From Arachnopeziza araneosa (taxonomy: Eukaryota > Ascomycota > Leotiomycetes > Helotiales > Arachnopezizaceae), in assembly GCA_003988855.1 (NCBI GenBank), contig QYAI01000085.1, forward strand, positions 1 through 64,000: a stretch of DNA of 64,000 nucleotides, in the 5' to 3' direction. How positions within the stretch are numbered: the stretch's first letter is position 1; each line of letters begins with the position of its first letter. Below the pieces are notes generated by a model that saw nothing but the letters and a program-made list of their open reading frames with translations, was not told where the DNA came from and searched no databases. A program made the position numbers and the translations under genes. Below are positions 44,384 to 56,593 of the stretch, piece after piece.

Positions 44384-44440
44384 GGCGTGGCCGAGTGTCC
44401 TAACATAGGCTTGACTCAGCCAGCTCACGGGTCTAACTTT
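44384..44440 (+). pseudogene. tRNA-like 5' fragment (Ser/Leu-type D-arm)
   Basis: GTGGGCG-TG-GCC-GAGTGTCC...-GGC resembles the acceptor and D-arm of a class II tRNA, with an A-box-like TGGCCGAGTGT, followed by TTGACTCAG, like a Leu(CAG) anticodon arm. No matching T-arm or 3' acceptor strand follows, so it is at best a fragment. Confidence 0.25.
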
Positions 44441-46658
44441 TGTCTAGCTAGATAACACTTTCGTAACTATATGCGATTCCTAGCGATTTTGAGACTTTGA
44501 TGCTTCAGAGTCTTCGGAATCATCTTCCAAGTCCTTCTCAAGATACCTCAATCAAATTAACCTTTCATGGGTCCGGTGGCCTTGAATAAAATATCAAAGC
44601 ATCTATAGGGATACGAACAAATAATCTATATTCTTCCAATCTTATACACAAATTATATATCTGAATAGTCACTTCAAGGCTCACATAAACTCTGACACAG
44701 TATTGACTTCAAGAGCAGGTAAAATATTCTTTTTAACCAAGTTATCTATTCGAAAAGGATTTATTTTAATTTATCTATCGAATTCATACCTACGTGCAAA
44801 GTATGCCTCAGTGTTCGGTTTGTATAATCGTTAAGATCTTACTTCAACTTCCCTCTGTTTGAGGCATTTTTAAAAGCCTGTTGTCTGACCTACTGGCAAA
44901 CCAAAAATTTATATGATGTAGCCCATATTTCATTCTTGATGAAAAGTAGAGACAATTCAAATTTGGCATCGATTTCGTTGCAATTGTAGAAGTACAATAT
45001 CATCTCCTCGTAACCTGGCATTGCCACTGCTGTACTTCTTTGACAACGATGTCCTAAATTTCTCAGAAATGACCGAAGCCGAAGATTAAAAACACAAAAA
45101 AACAAGTTTATTAGAGAAAATTCACATTGTTGATCTTCAAAAAGTCTCTTATTACTTGACTAGCTCCGACCAGTTGTATTTATTACATCAACATCGCTCG
45201 ATAACATAGCTTAGAGTTTGATCACCCAACCTTTGATCTAAAATATAATCTAATATTTAGTGATTAGGATCTACATATTTAATAGATATTTAAAGTCTTC
45301 GATATTCTGGAGTGAAAATGGAGTTAGTGTTGAGTTCGACTTATTCACCCAATTAAGAAAAAGTCATCGACGTTGTGAGGTCAATAAGCAGTGCTTATCT
45401 AAGTTGTAGTAGTTCACCATATCAAGATTTTCTAGTTAACAATTTCCTTCTTTCCGAAATCAAAACAGTATCAAAACTGTGAGAAGTAGTAGTAAGGTAG
45501 GGATGTTACAAATAGCGGAAATATTGAAGTGATGATCTAAAATGCAATCACGGGGGTGGCAAGACTCTCTGTGCTATACAAGCACTGATATTATGGTAGA
45601 ATCATGCGGAAATAGGGATCTGAGCATTGCTGACAGTGGTCCGACGAGTAGTGATACCTCATTCGGAAGCTATGAATGCCAAGGCTAACACGCAGGAACC
45701 GAATGAAGCTGACGATAAGGTCGACCATTTCTTTATCATTTTTGCAGTACTCATTTAACTAATGAGATTTTCTCAATTGACTTGATAGAATGAAGTGTGG
45801 TGAAACATCAAAGCTAGTCTCACTTGGAGGTTGCCGAAGGCGTCCTCGGATGACCTGTTGCTTGCTTTCGTGTGTTACTTAGAAGATGCATGATAGCTCG
45901 GACTCGAGTAATTGGAGACCTCATACTCTCGTTTGTTGACTTGGAGGATGCAGAGCCAACACACAACAGCTGCAGCAGCGATGCATACAGGTGACCATTT
46001 GTACAAGCACGAGGAAAAAGAAAGGAGAGAAATGTGACAAATTACCCACGATATGTCGGACACACTAACAATGTAATACAATCAATGCCGTTAGGAGAAG
46101 CTTCTATTGAGAACGATAGCTTGTTAGCTTCAGTGATGGAAACCCTTTTTCCATCGATCTACTCCTTCAACATATCCAAGGAGAATCCGATCGAATGTAA
46201 TTGCAAAAACTATGAATTACAGAAAGAAGTGAAGGAACCTTGGGAAGAAATGGATCGTATTCTGCAATGTAAACCTTTCTAAATCTCACTCTATATATGT
46301 GTTAATGTCGTCAAACGCCATCTCTCTGCTCCGCTCCTTCCCCCAGATTCGCTTAGCGCGTGAGCAAGGATTCTCTCTCGGAATCAACGAGGTTCAGCCT
46401 CCATCCCAAAAATCTCCAAACCTCAAATACCTTCTGCTTCTCCGCCTCCCCCATCGGTGTGCAGGTATCACCCATCCAGACTGCCCATCATCAGTTGATA
46501 CAGAAATTGTCGCCTATAACTTTTATTGCCGCAGGCGGTATATATCCCGTTCTGAACGTCATCAGTGCATGATCTGTCACGCAGTCTCGCCCCTTCTATC
46601 CTCAACGCTCGCCCATCAACCCGTCGCAGTTCATTCGACATACGCATATATTCCCAAA

Positions 46659-48878
46659 ATGGTACACCGCCACAAGAAGGATTTAGCTGCAATTCGACGA
46701 CGGGTTGAGGACGATGCCGATGAGGACAGAGGTCCCGATGTTGGAGATCTGGATGATGACTCGTTTTCCGAAGACTCTATAATCAGTGAGGAAGAAGATG
46801 TACAAGAAGATGACGATATCATAGAGACCGGAGCAGCGTCTCTTGAGCTGCCTAGGATGAATGGCAACGGACACAAGCAAGGTGTAGATTCAAAGGCCAA
46901 ATCAACCAACGACACCACGGATAGTTCCCGGACGCAGCACACAATGGGGACCAGCGATATGGATATGATGTTAAACGGCCTCAAGATTACCGATCAGAAT
47001 GGAACCGTTGATGAGGTGCCATATGAAGATATGCGGGAGGATGATGAGATACAATCCCCGGCCGTGGTGAAGTCAACCGCTCAGATGGATCAACCTCAAG
47101 AAGCTCCTCATGAACGGCGTCGAAGGGAACATGAAGAATACAAGAAGAAGCGAGATGAAGATCCCGCATTTGTACCAAATAGAGGCGCATTCTTCATGCA
47201 CGATCATCGTCACTCAGGACCCGCGGCAAACGGATTTCGACCTTTTGGACGAGGAAGAGGAAGAGGCCGGCCCGGTATAGGCGGTCCATTTGCCCCAACG
47301 AAGTATGTTGTGTTAAACTCCCTGAATTGATAGAATCTAATGCGTAATAGTCATATTCCTCTACCGTTCGAACCTACAGACGCACCCTGGACTCATGATA
47401 TGCACGAAATCATAAGTGAACCTAGCCCTCGGGAGATTCTGCCACAAGGCTACGTTAACGGAGCTTCGAATCTACCTCCTCGAGTCCCTATTAGCGCTTC
47501 CAAAGCTGCTCCTCCAAACCGTGCATTATCGGTAACAAAGCATATTGGCAATGTTCAAATTAGGGTGCTTCTGTGGAACATGGAAAAGCCGGTGGTTTTC
47601 CCTGGTGTTCCCGTTAAGCAATATACTCGTTTGCCGGACCATCGTCCTCCACTCCGTAGAGACAAGCCTGTACGAATATCACTTCCGGACCATCCACCGA
47701 GATATATATTTCCCGCTGTTGATAGATCATTTATTTTTATACCTCGAGCTATGCGACCAAATCAGCAAGGATTCGGTGGAAGAGGGCGCGGACGATCAGT
47801 CTTTGGATCAATTGGTGGATTCTCTCGTCGTACAAGCGTTTTTGGTGGTAGTCTTTATGGGAGTGCCTACTCTCCTAGCGTCGCCATGAGCCGCCGCTCA
47901 TCTCTTGCGAGGGAGGTTAATAGAGACAGTCTAATCTCGCCCACTGGATCCACCATGTCGCGGCCGCAGATGCTAATGGATCCCTCAAAACCTGTTGTCA
48001 AACTACCTCCTGCAAGTCAATCGGTGCAGCCGCAACAACTGGAAGCAGCAGAGAATGGGTCACAAAATGGTCAACAACAACCCAGCTCATCGATCAATGA
48101 TCTGCCTCGTCCACAGACCTATCCACTTCCTCAAAAGCCGACATTCCGGGAAAACCGCCCAAATCCCATTCCTATGCATCAGCCTAGACCACAGAAAGCT
48201 GTCTCTGTTGCTGATATCGAATCACCTGCTACATTATCCTTTAACCCTCCACAACAGCATCAACAACCATTCCACCAGCAGGTTCCTATTCAAGTCAATG
48301 GTAACAACTATTCACAAGACGCTATGCTCCACTCCCGCAATCCATCCTATCCAAGTCAAGCTTCAACTGGGACACCACTGTCACAGATTCCAGAGCGTGC
48401 CATTCATGCCCAACCCTTTCAACCTAATCCTTATCAACAACAACAGCAAAATTTTTATTCACAACCTTATCCAGTCATGCCGCCGCCGCCTCAAGGGTAT
48501 TATTACCCACCGGCTTTCAGCTCGTCTTTAGGTCCTCCAGGCGGCGCACCTTCTTTCGTGCCTCAGCAGCAGCAGCAACACCAACACCAACACCAACAAC
48601 AGCCATTATTCCCTCAGCCCAATCAACAGCAAGATAATGCAGCCAGCCAAGCGGGGGTGCACAATCTAGTTGCTCAAGAAGTTAATGGCATGGTTTATTA
48701 CTATGATGCTGCTCAAATACCGGCGGTAGCCACGTTCTCGACCTACCAACAGCCTCCCTCATATCCCATGCAGCAAGTTGGTGGCGTGGTTGGTATTGGA
48801 GGGATGATGACCCCGAGTCCGGACGGGTTTTACTATCCGCAAGCACCACCCCAAGGCGTTGTCTATTATCCACAGTAG
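46659..48878 (+). CDS. Barentsz/CASC3-family exon junction complex protein (Btz domain)
   Basis: Exons 46659-47302 and 47351-48878 (723 aa) across a 48-nt intron (GTATGT...GCGTAATAG) in phase 2. I chose the ATG at 46659 (MVHRHKKDLAAIRRRVEDD); the frame is open further upstream, but that part is not protein-like. Residues 20-70 are acidic. The Btz/SELOR motif (about 152-186) reads RRRREHEEYKKKRDEDPAF.PNRGAFFMHD; in CASC3 this segment clamps eIF4A3 on RNA. After it come RG-rich patches (GRGRGRGRP, GGRGRGRSVFG), a DAPWTHD segment, and a long Gln/Pro/Tyr-rich C-terminus (QQQQQHQHQHQQQ), probably disordered. Presence of Btz implies this fungus keeps a fuller exon junction complex than budding yeast. 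Confidence 0.88.
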
Positions 48879-50090
48879 GAGCTGATGTAGAAGGTGTCAT
48901 AATATTTTTCGTAGTCGTTTTAATGCTTTCAGCGATCTTGTTAGGGCCATGATGGGTTTCATTGTGTGTTTTGGAAGCGTTATTCTGTGTGCTGTTGTTT
49001 AAAGTCTCATGGCCGAAAAGATATTTGTTTACTATTGAATATCATTGGAAGAAGGCTGGATCATCTTTTGTCCTCTTATGACTTTGTCAGACAGGATAGG
49101 AAGGAGAGATGGTCAGGTATTAGTCAGTGTTCCAGTTGCATTATGGTCTTCTTCATCATTGTCGTTAAGAAAGGGAACGAGTCCTTGGAAGCATCCTGCG
49201 GTTGAAGGAGGCGGGTGTCGGCAAGAGTAGTTGTTAAATAGGAGAAACAGTGGATGATACTGAGCACGAGTTTTGAGCGAGATATTGGGTGCCATGCATG
49301 TAAATTTTGGTGCGAAGTGAATTGAAAAAGGTGAGGCAGAAGAATACGCCAGGTCGTTGGATGGATTGTGAGCGGAGGGCGGGCAGATTTGAACGCTCCC
49401 GAAGCCGCTCTCAGTAATCCTTTTGAACGAAGGACCATCCCTTACAGTCTGATACACGCAAGGTGGATTATGTAAGGGGTTAAGATGTAGGTAGGTAGGA
49501 TAGCATCGAATTTACCATTCAGCCCTCACCTGTCCCGCGCGTGATTCACCGTGTGAGCTTATCGGTGTTATCTAGACCAAAGGCCGACCGACGGTCATTG
49601 AATGCACCCATCCTCTCGTTCCTGCTGACATAAAACACCTCCTTTCAACCACCATATCTCCCCTTCTTTCACCACCGTGCTGTCTTTGAAGTGCACACCG
49701 TGTTACCTACCTCGCCCGCACCAGATTGCCACTGTCGCCTCTTTCTAGGATCTTCTCGAAGGTGATTTGGTCGTTAGGCGTCTTGCTTGCGTCGTACCCC
49801 GGGCGGGCCTGTTAGAGCCGAGCACTTTAGGTCAAGGCAGAGAGCTTACCACCACCACCACCACCACCACCTCTCCCCTCTTGCTCCCCATCCACCTTTC
49901 ATCATCACAACACCACCTCTCGAGATAGGATCTATTACATCGATCTGTTCATCGGATCTCCGCTCTTCGATCCCTCGAAGACTTCGAGACCTGAACGCAT
50001 CACTGTTCGTCTTCTTATCCTGAGACTGTGGTTGCTCGTCACCGCCCGAGCTACGTACTGATACACTCGGCAGCCTCAATCATAGAAATC
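48879..50090. other. Intergenic, NBR1 promoter and 5' leader
   Basis: 1.2 kb. The last 400 bp are CT-rich as in fungal core promoters and leaders and include an (ACC)8 tract. No ORF is supported; weak open frames on the minus strand near 49113-49457 have no features. Confidence 0.5.
49848..49871 (+). repeat. (ACC)8 microsatellite
   Basis: Eight perfect ACC units about 220 bp upstream of the NBR1 start codon, in the probable 5' UTR or core promoter. Confidence 0.85.
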
Positions 50091-52841
50091 ATGGCATCGA
50101 CTTCTGCAACCACTCAGGATACTCTTGTCACCCTCAAGATCAATATTGAGGGCAGCAACCGTCGATTCAAGCTTCCGCTTCGTGAGCTTGTAGCAAGCAC
50201 CCTTCCAGACAAGGTACGTAGACAGTGTTACCTAACTTCGCACGAGGCTCCGAGCCCGACACCACAATATTGCCTCTACATTCCTTCCTGAACGCAATCA
50301 TCTCCCTCTATTTAACCCAAGCTAACAAACCCGCCATATATAGCTTCGATTCCTCCTCGTAATTCCTCCTACCTCGGAAGCCGTCTTCGAACGCTATTCC
50401 GATAGCGCTGCCGCTTTTATCGTCCTCGACCCAAACAACCCTTCTGTCTACAAGCAACTTTATAGAGCTGCTAAGGCCAAGCTCAAGCTTCGTCTCAAGG
50501 TCACCGTCAAGGATAAGGAACCAGTCACTCCAAAGCCCGCCACCGTCGAAGATGAGGAGCCCAATTCTGTGAGCCCTGTCGAGGAACCGGCTGAAACACG
50601 AAGCATTATCGAGCCAGCCTCAACAACCACCCTCACGCCTTCTATTGTGAGCTATCCTGAGCAGACAATCTATCCGGGCTCCGTCGCCGAGATTCAGCGT
50701 GGCTTCGAGGAGTTGCTTCTCAATCAACCTAGGTCGAGTGCTTGGGCCCCGTCCGCCACTCCCTCTTGCTGCAGCCAAATGAACACTGATATGCCAAGCT
50801 TATTCCACCACAAGGAGGCTGCCAGAATGAATAATTGTTCTCGTACCGAGATTCCAGTCACCCGTGGCGCTGCCGCTCGTGACAAGTGGTTCGCAGAACT
50901 TGCCAGCTTGTCAAATGATCGCCAGAATACCATTCGTAAAGATGCCGAGGCACTCCCCCTTCCAACTATCAGTGTATTCACTGTATTCTGCAACAACTGT
51001 AACGCGTCTGTCTCAGAAGAGCATTATCACTGCAGTAATTGCGATGATGGTGATTACGACCTTTGCCAGGCCTGCGTGGATGATGGAGTTCTCTGCTCTG
51101 GTGAAGATCACTGGTTGATCAAGCGGTTTGTCAAAAATGGGAAGGTCATAAACAGCACTACTGAGACTATTCCACCAAAGACCAAACCTCAACCTAAGGA
51201 GATTCTGACTGTTTCTGAGGATCTTGAGGTTCCGGTTGCCACTCGCACTTGCAATTCCTGCATTCAAGGTGAGTGTCGTTGCCCCCAATATCTGTTTAAC
51301 TATTAACATGCCACTCAGAATTCACTGAAGAAAACTTCGTTACATGCACTAGCTGCCCCGACTACGACCTCTGTATTCCTTGCCATGTAGGTATGGAGCA
51401 TGGCCATCACCCTAAGCATGCATTCGAACCGGCTGTTGAGGATACAAATCTTGACTTGGTTGCCCAGACTCTTCTTGCTCCTGGTCGTAATGTTGGTCAT
51501 AACGCTATTTGTGACGGATGCGACAAGTACATTTATGGTGTTCGACACAAGTGCTTGGATTGTCCAGATTGGGACTTCTGCTCCGCATGTATCGCCAATG
51601 CTAACTTTATCCACCCACGCCACCGTTTTGTGCCCATTTACGAACCACTTCATGATGCTTCTGCTCTTGCTAGATCATACACCAGCAAGGCTCGTCATCA
51701 CGGCATCTATTGCGATGGTCCTCTCTGCAATCCTAGCAATGACATTCAAACGTACATCAAGGGTGACCGGTACAAATGCGCAGTCTGCCACGATACCGAT
51801 TTTTGTGCTAGCTGTGAAGCTAGTCCTTCCAATCTACACAACCGTACTCACCCTCTGATCAAATTTAAGACTCCTGTCCGTAACGTCAGTGTTACAACCT
51901 TAGGTGATCATGAAGATGGCAGACCAATGCCTGCAATGGGTGACCGACGTGGTCGCACTACCTCTAAGGCTACCGAGACAACACCAGCCCGATCGGCCAA
52001 TGCTGCAACTCAGGTGCAGACCGTCGCGGATCTTCAGCCAACTGAGGCGAAAGCCGAAGAAGTTGAAACAGAAAAAGTCCCAGCAGAAATCCCGACTGAG
52101 GCCAAGGAACTTCCAGCTGTGGCCGTCAAGGATGAGTTGGTTGCACATTTTGTCCGTGATGTTGTCGCTGATGGTACCACTCTTTCGCCAAATACTGTCT
52201 TCGAGCAGACTTGGTATCTCCGTAATGGTGGTAATTCATCTTGGCCTGCTGGATGTAGTGTGAAGTTTGTTGGTGGTGATAATATGTGTGCCGTCGATCC
52301 TGAGCATCCAGCCAGTGTTCACGAGCTTGTTTCTGCTGCTGAGAGTACCACTTGCTATACCGAGGTTTCTCCTGGCCAAGAGGCTGGTTTCACTGTCTTG
52401 ATGAGAACACCAAACCGACCTGGCAAGTTCATCTCTTACTGGCGCTTGACCGGTCCTGAAGGCAATAAATTTGGTCACAGATTGTGGTGCGACGTCAATG
52501 TCAAGGAATCAAGCATTGCTGCTAAGAAGGAAGAAGAACGCTCTGTCGCCTCTATCGAGACTCCTGGCAATACTGTTGAGGGCAGCCAAATGATTTTCCC
52601 AAAGCTTGAGAAGGAGTCTCCAACTACTAGCATTCATCAGGAAGTCCCAGCTGTTATTGAACCTAAAGCTTCTGTCGATGAGGATGAAGAGGATCTAGAA
52701 GAGTTCAATTTCGAGGAACCATACGAGGAAGACGAAAATGAGAGCGAGGAGGCTTTCTTGACTGATGAGGAAGACTATGATATTCTCAATGCTAGTGATG
52801 AGGAATACCTCGCCGAGCAAGAGAAGGTTGCCAAGAAATAA
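50091..52841 (+). CDS. NBR1: NBR1-type selective autophagy receptor (four ZZ fingers, FW domain)
   Basis: Exons 50091-50213, 50344-51268 and 51319-52841 give 856 aa, in phase. The N-terminus (residues 1-90, VTLKINIEGSNRRFKLPLREL) resembles a PB1 domain. Four ZZ-type zinc fingers follow at about 257-305 (CNNC...CSNC...DLCQAC), 346-388 (CNSC...CTSC...CIPC), 418-460 (CDGC...CLDC...CSAC) and 480-530 (CDGPLC...CAVC...CASC). The FW (NBR1-like) domain at about 620-735 has FEQTWYLRNGGNSSWPAG and the later YWRLTGPEGNKFGHRLW. The acidic C-terminus contains EEDYDIL (about 834-840), a good LIR for Atg8 binding. Fungal NBR1 proteins deliver cargo such as peroxisomes or vacuolar hydrolases to the vacuole. 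The Met start (MASTSATTQDT) begins exon 1. Confidence 0.92.
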
Positions 52842-53414
52842 GCCTGCATCTGATGAAAATAAAGGGACATGTGGGATAGGTGTGAAGGCGCAAGATTGAC
52901 ACAAAGTCTGGATAGCGGATGTGGATGGTGCACGGTTATGGGGAATCTCTTTTTACTTTCTAGTTTTCTTTTCCTCTTTGTAATCGCTGGCGTTCTGGCT
53001 CTTTGCCCGCCATCATTCTGATTGTGGGTTACTCGGACTCTCTTGATATTGATCACCCCGAGTGTTGCGTTCGGGAGGAGTCTGAGCACAGCGAAATGCA
53101 AGCGGAACAAACTGAACAAACAAACAGCCGAATCAATGGATGGATTTCAGAACTCTCTTCTCTTATTGATTTGGTGCTATTGTATTGAGATCTTCTGATA
53201 GTGGAATGGAAATGACATGACTTAATGAACCTTTTTGCTTGTGTATAATGTTCAACTACTAAAGTACCTACCCTAGAAATCGAAATCTTAAAACTTCTCA
53301 GGGGGAGAACCAAATTCAAGCGGCTTATTGTGTGGATATTTAGTATGGTCCTTGATTACTGCGCAGTAATCTCACAACTATATTGAGACGGCATCTTTTA
53401 AAGTTCTGCTAAAA
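52842..53414. other. Convergent 3' region
   Basis: 573 bp between NBR1 (plus) and the Nop13-like gene (minus). No coding support; probably 3' UTRs. Confidence 0.5.
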
Positions 53415-54734
53415 TCAAAATGTGACCTTAGTCCCCTCCGACTCAACAATCCCACCAGTTAATCTTGGACCTCCGTACGGCAACATGTACTCCTTCGTTT
53501 TACTAGACAATGAAGAGTCGACCTTGGTCTCAACAATTTCATCTACCAGTTGATCTGGGCCCGAATTTTTCTTCGTCCCATCCTTCCCATATCTTTTCTT
53601 ATACCGGACCTGGGCATCCTCTGCAAACTCCATGCGTAAAGTTCGACCCTTGATTTTATTGACCCACCACTTCCTCATCTTAGTCTTCTTCTTAATAGCC
53701 CCTGAATCATAATCGTCCTCATCCTCAGAATCAGAGATATCAGAAAGAGGTTCTTCGATTATGGCAAATCCACGTACTGCACTCTCAGCCGCTTCTATCT
53801 CCTCAAATGTGACCCACGCATAGCCTTTACATTTGCCTGTGTCCTCGAACGTAGCTACAAAAACGCTGGCAATATCTCCGCATTTCTCAAAATGTCCCTT
53901 GAGGCTATCTTGTGTGGTGTCGAATGCGAGATTGCCTACAAAGACCCGATTGTTCGGTGGTTTACCATCTTTCTTCGTTTCCTCTTTAGGCTTTTCCGGT
54001 CTACCTTCAAATGACTTCTGGTTCTTGATTAAAACCCGTCGGCCAGACAATAGCTGCTCGGATAACTCCACAGCCTGCTCCACAGCATCCGCAGATGAGA
54101 GGTCGACGTATGCCCATCCTTTGTTATGAATTGGCTTCACAAATTTTCTCTGGTCCTCGACTTTGTTGGCTGATTTGTTGTCATTCGGTCCCGGCATATG
54201 GACTCTTGTGATCATTTCTTCTGTAACATCTGAATTATCAACGAGGAAGGCTCGTAATTCCATCTTCGAAATATGCCATGGCAAATTTCCAATCCATATG
54301 CCATACTCAGATCTCTTCTCAACTTCAGTCTTCTTGACTGGTTTCACTTCTGGCTCGGGAGTAGACTCCGCACCGGATTTCGAAGGCGGAAGTGGCTTGC
54401 CCTTCTTAAGTCTTCGAAGAGCTTTCTTGGACGGTGGTTCGGGAGCCGTAATGTCAACTTCTATCTCTTCTTCAGAAATAAATTTCCGCTTCTTGGAAGG
54501 TGGTCTATCATCCACTATTTTAACGGCTCGCATTTTCTCATCTGCAGCAAGAAGTTGATCCGGAGAAGGTTTCTGCTTTTGGTCCGCTAGATTGGATTGA
54601 TCTAGAATGGAGTCTATAATCACCTCTGCCTTCCGCTTCTTGCTAGATTTCTCTTTCTTCGGTCTTGAGGATGTGTCTGATGTAGACTTTCGCTGCTTGG
54701 TTGCGCTTGTTTGGATTGAATCTGAAGAAGCCAT
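53415..54734 (-). CDS. Nop13-like nucleolar RNA-binding protein, two RRMs
   Basis: One uninterrupted ORF. The true ATG is at 54734 (MASSDSIQTS), giving 439 aa; the frame also opens three codons earlier from GTG. The N-terminal 140 residues are Lys/Ser/Glu-rich with several NLS-like clusters (KKRKAEV, SKKRKF, KKALRRLKKGK). RRM1 (about 142-235) has YGIWIGNLPWHISKMELRAFL and KGWAYVDL; RRM2 (about 260-370) has NRVFVGNLAFDTTQDSLKGHF and CKGYAWVTF, with an acidic SDSEDEDDYDSG insert. The WWVNKIKGRTLRMEFAEDAQVRYKKRYG segment after RRM2 fits yeast Nop13, a nucleolar pre-ribosome-associated protein. Divergent with the Iec3 gene, 351 bp apart. Confidence 0.87.
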   Translation of the reverse strand: MASSDSIQTSATKQRKSTSDTSSRPKKEKSSKKRKAEVIIDSILDQSNLADQKQKPSPDQLLAADEKMRAVKIVDDRPPSKKRKFISEEEIEVDITAPEPPSKKALRRLKKGKPLPPSKSGAESTPEPEVKPVKKTEVEKRSEYGIWIGNLPWHISKMELRAFLVDNSDVTEEMITRVHMPGPNDNKSANKVEDQRKFVKPIHNKGWAYVDLSSADAVEQAVELSEQLLSGRRVLIKNQKSFEGRPEKPKEETKKDGKPPNNRVFVGNLAFDTTQDSLKGHFEKCGDIASVFVATFEDTGKCKGYAWVTFEEIEAAESAVRGFAIIEEPLSDISDSEDEDDYDSGAIKKKTKMRKWWVNKIKGRTLRMEFAEDAQVRYKKRYGKDGTKKNSGPDQLVDEIVETKVDSSLSSKTKEYMLPYGGPRLTGGIVESEGTKVTF

Positions 54735-55085
54735 TGTGCCCACTAAAAGAGTAGAATGAATGTTTGATTCGATGAGAAGTAGACTATGCGCTCGTAACGA
54801 TCTGGGAAACCTAGAAAGTGGACTATCTGATCGTGAATCCTGCCCCGCAAAGAGTTTCTTAGCTTGAAAATTTTATCATCAGATTGAAGATGAAGCGAAA
54901 ATCTCTTCAGAGGGATCGCTTTAAAACCCTCTTCTCTTTCGAAAACCAAACAAGCAAATGCTTGTCTACAGCGCGACTTTAGGCTCCGCAAGAAACAAGC
55001 TCTTAAAATATTTTGAGAGTTCATTCGAAAATAATCTATCACGGCAAATCGGGGGTTGCAAGCCCCGACGCTAACGCAATACAGT
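54735..55085. promoter_or_regulatory. Divergent promoter, Nop13-like / Iec3
   Basis: 351-bp spacer between two outward-facing start codons. No defined site recognised. Confidence 0.4.
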
Positions 55086-56593
55086 ATGGCGCGAATCGAG
55101 GAGGAACAGGACTCTCAAGTAAGTCACCATCATTTATCATTTCAGTCTTGAACAATTCCACTCACCACCAAGACGAAGCCCTATACGCCATTTAAGCTCC
55201 GAGGACGTGTTCCTGTAGATTTATCGTCTGATGCGGGTTGGTTTCAGAAGGCTTTATCCACAATGGACATCCAAGATGAAGACGCGGGTGCTGACACAAT
55301 CATGAGTCGCGAAGAGGACATGGCTCAAGAGCAAGACGGAGAGGACATGGCTGCAGGACAAGACGGAGAGGACATGGCTGCAGGACAAGACCGAGAGGAC
55401 ATGGCTCAAGAACGTGAAGGAGAGGAGAGCAAGCCTACCTACAAATCCTTCAAGTAAGCTACTCAATTCTCTAGGAAGCCTGCCTATTCTTTCAACAGCG
55501 CGTCTACCTATCGAATCTGGACTTATCTAACATGGAATCATAGGAAGAAATTCAAGAAGATGAAGCTTAAGTTCGATGAAGCAATGCGCCAGGCCAAAGA
55601 ATTGTACGCGGCTGAGCAAGAAGCTATCAAAGTTTCCAAAAGACTTGCGCAAGAGAATGAGTAAGTTACAATGATTCCCCTATTTCAGGAGCTAACTTCT
55701 TATTTTACAGCCAAATCATGGATCTGCTGCTCGATATCAACGATTCACCACAGATGCCAATCGACAAGAGGATTAACTTGATGGCAGAATCACCAGCGCT
55801 CCCTAAGCTGCCTCCTCTGGTTACCGACGAGGAGTTAGCTCTTGCCTCTCAAGCCAAAACAACTGCCGGCAAGGCTATATATAATGATCTCCGTGCCATG
55901 ATAGATGAAAAAGCTGCTACTGCTCCACATCCCTCCTCGATTCCAGAGAAATCTCTTGCTGGACTTCTTGCAACAGTTTCCCATCTGTCCTCAAGTGATC
56001 CTCGAGTACCACGCCAACTCATCGAATCACTCGAGAAGGATAATCCCGCCTATCTTACGCCGGACCAAATCGACGATTACATATATGATATTGACGCGTC
56101 ACTCGGCATGGTTCCTCCTCTCCCACGTCCCAACCAAGAAAATACGTCTCAAGACTTCGCATTTGGCTACAAGCACAGCCCTTACAACTGGCTTCGCGAA
56201 AATGTCCCGAAAATCTTTCTACAGGATGGCGAAAGCATCGATAAATCTCATGGAAAGCCAGGTGCTCTTCGCGGTGCAGGAAAGCGAGCTAGTATCCCGG
56301 CGCCCAGCCAGCCTGATGCTCTCGAAATTGTTGAAGAAGATGGCATTGGTTATGATTTCTCGCTGGGAACCCAGCTTTCAGCTATTAAGGGAAAGCGCAA
56401 AAGAGAAGATGATGATATCGGGTACCACCCTAAGAAAGGCAGCTTGGACGAAGGCAAGGTAAAGAAGCCAAGACAGGCGAGGAAGCGAAAGAGTGAAGGC
56501 TCTGATGAGAAGCCAGTTTCTGCGAGAAAGCGAAAGGTTAAGCAACCATCTCCATCGCCGGATCCTGGCGCTCATCCATTTGGACCGATCTAA
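55086..56593 (+). CDS. Ino80 complex subunit Iec3
   Basis: Four exons: 55086-55118, 55173-55453, 55544-55660 and 55711-56593, in phase (437 aa), with three GTAAG-type donors. The conserved Iec3 core spans exon joins: KSFKKKFKKMKLKFDEAM, then SKRLAQENDQIMDLLLDINDSP, as in the fungal Ino80_Iec3 family. Upstream is the QTKPYTPFKLRGRVPVD motif and a tandem 9-aa repeat (EDMAAGQDG type, four copies). Further on come LTPDQIDDYIYDIDASLG and a basic, NLS-rich tail (KGKRKRED, KKPRQARKRK, ARKRKVK). Fission yeast Iec3 is a subunit of the INO80 chromatin remodeller, so a nuclear role in nucleosome sliding is expected. Confidence 0.85.
55312..55421 (+). repeat. In-frame 27-bp tandem repeat in Iec3 exon 2
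   Basis: Four copies of a 27-bp unit (GAGGACATGGCT...), two of them nearly identical, encode EDMA[AQ][GE]Q-like 9-mers. Length multiples of three keep the frame, so copy number may vary among strains. Confidence 0.75.

Larger units (their letters stand above)
42331..46658. other. 4.3-kb gene-poor region upstream of atfA
   Basis: No supported gene on either strand. The first kilobase probably holds the atfA promoter and 5' leader. The middle and right part (about 44-46 kb) is AT-rich with stops in all frames. A copia-like fragment and a tRNA-like fragment lie inside and are listed separately. Short frames at 42896-43219, 43506-43826 and 46034-46282 carry no recognisable features. Confidence 0.45.

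Noticed and set aside
46299..46658. In-frame upstream extension of the Barentsz gene
   Set aside because: The extension is not acidic like the rest, and typical family members start near MVHRHKK; it is probably 5' UTR that happens to be open.
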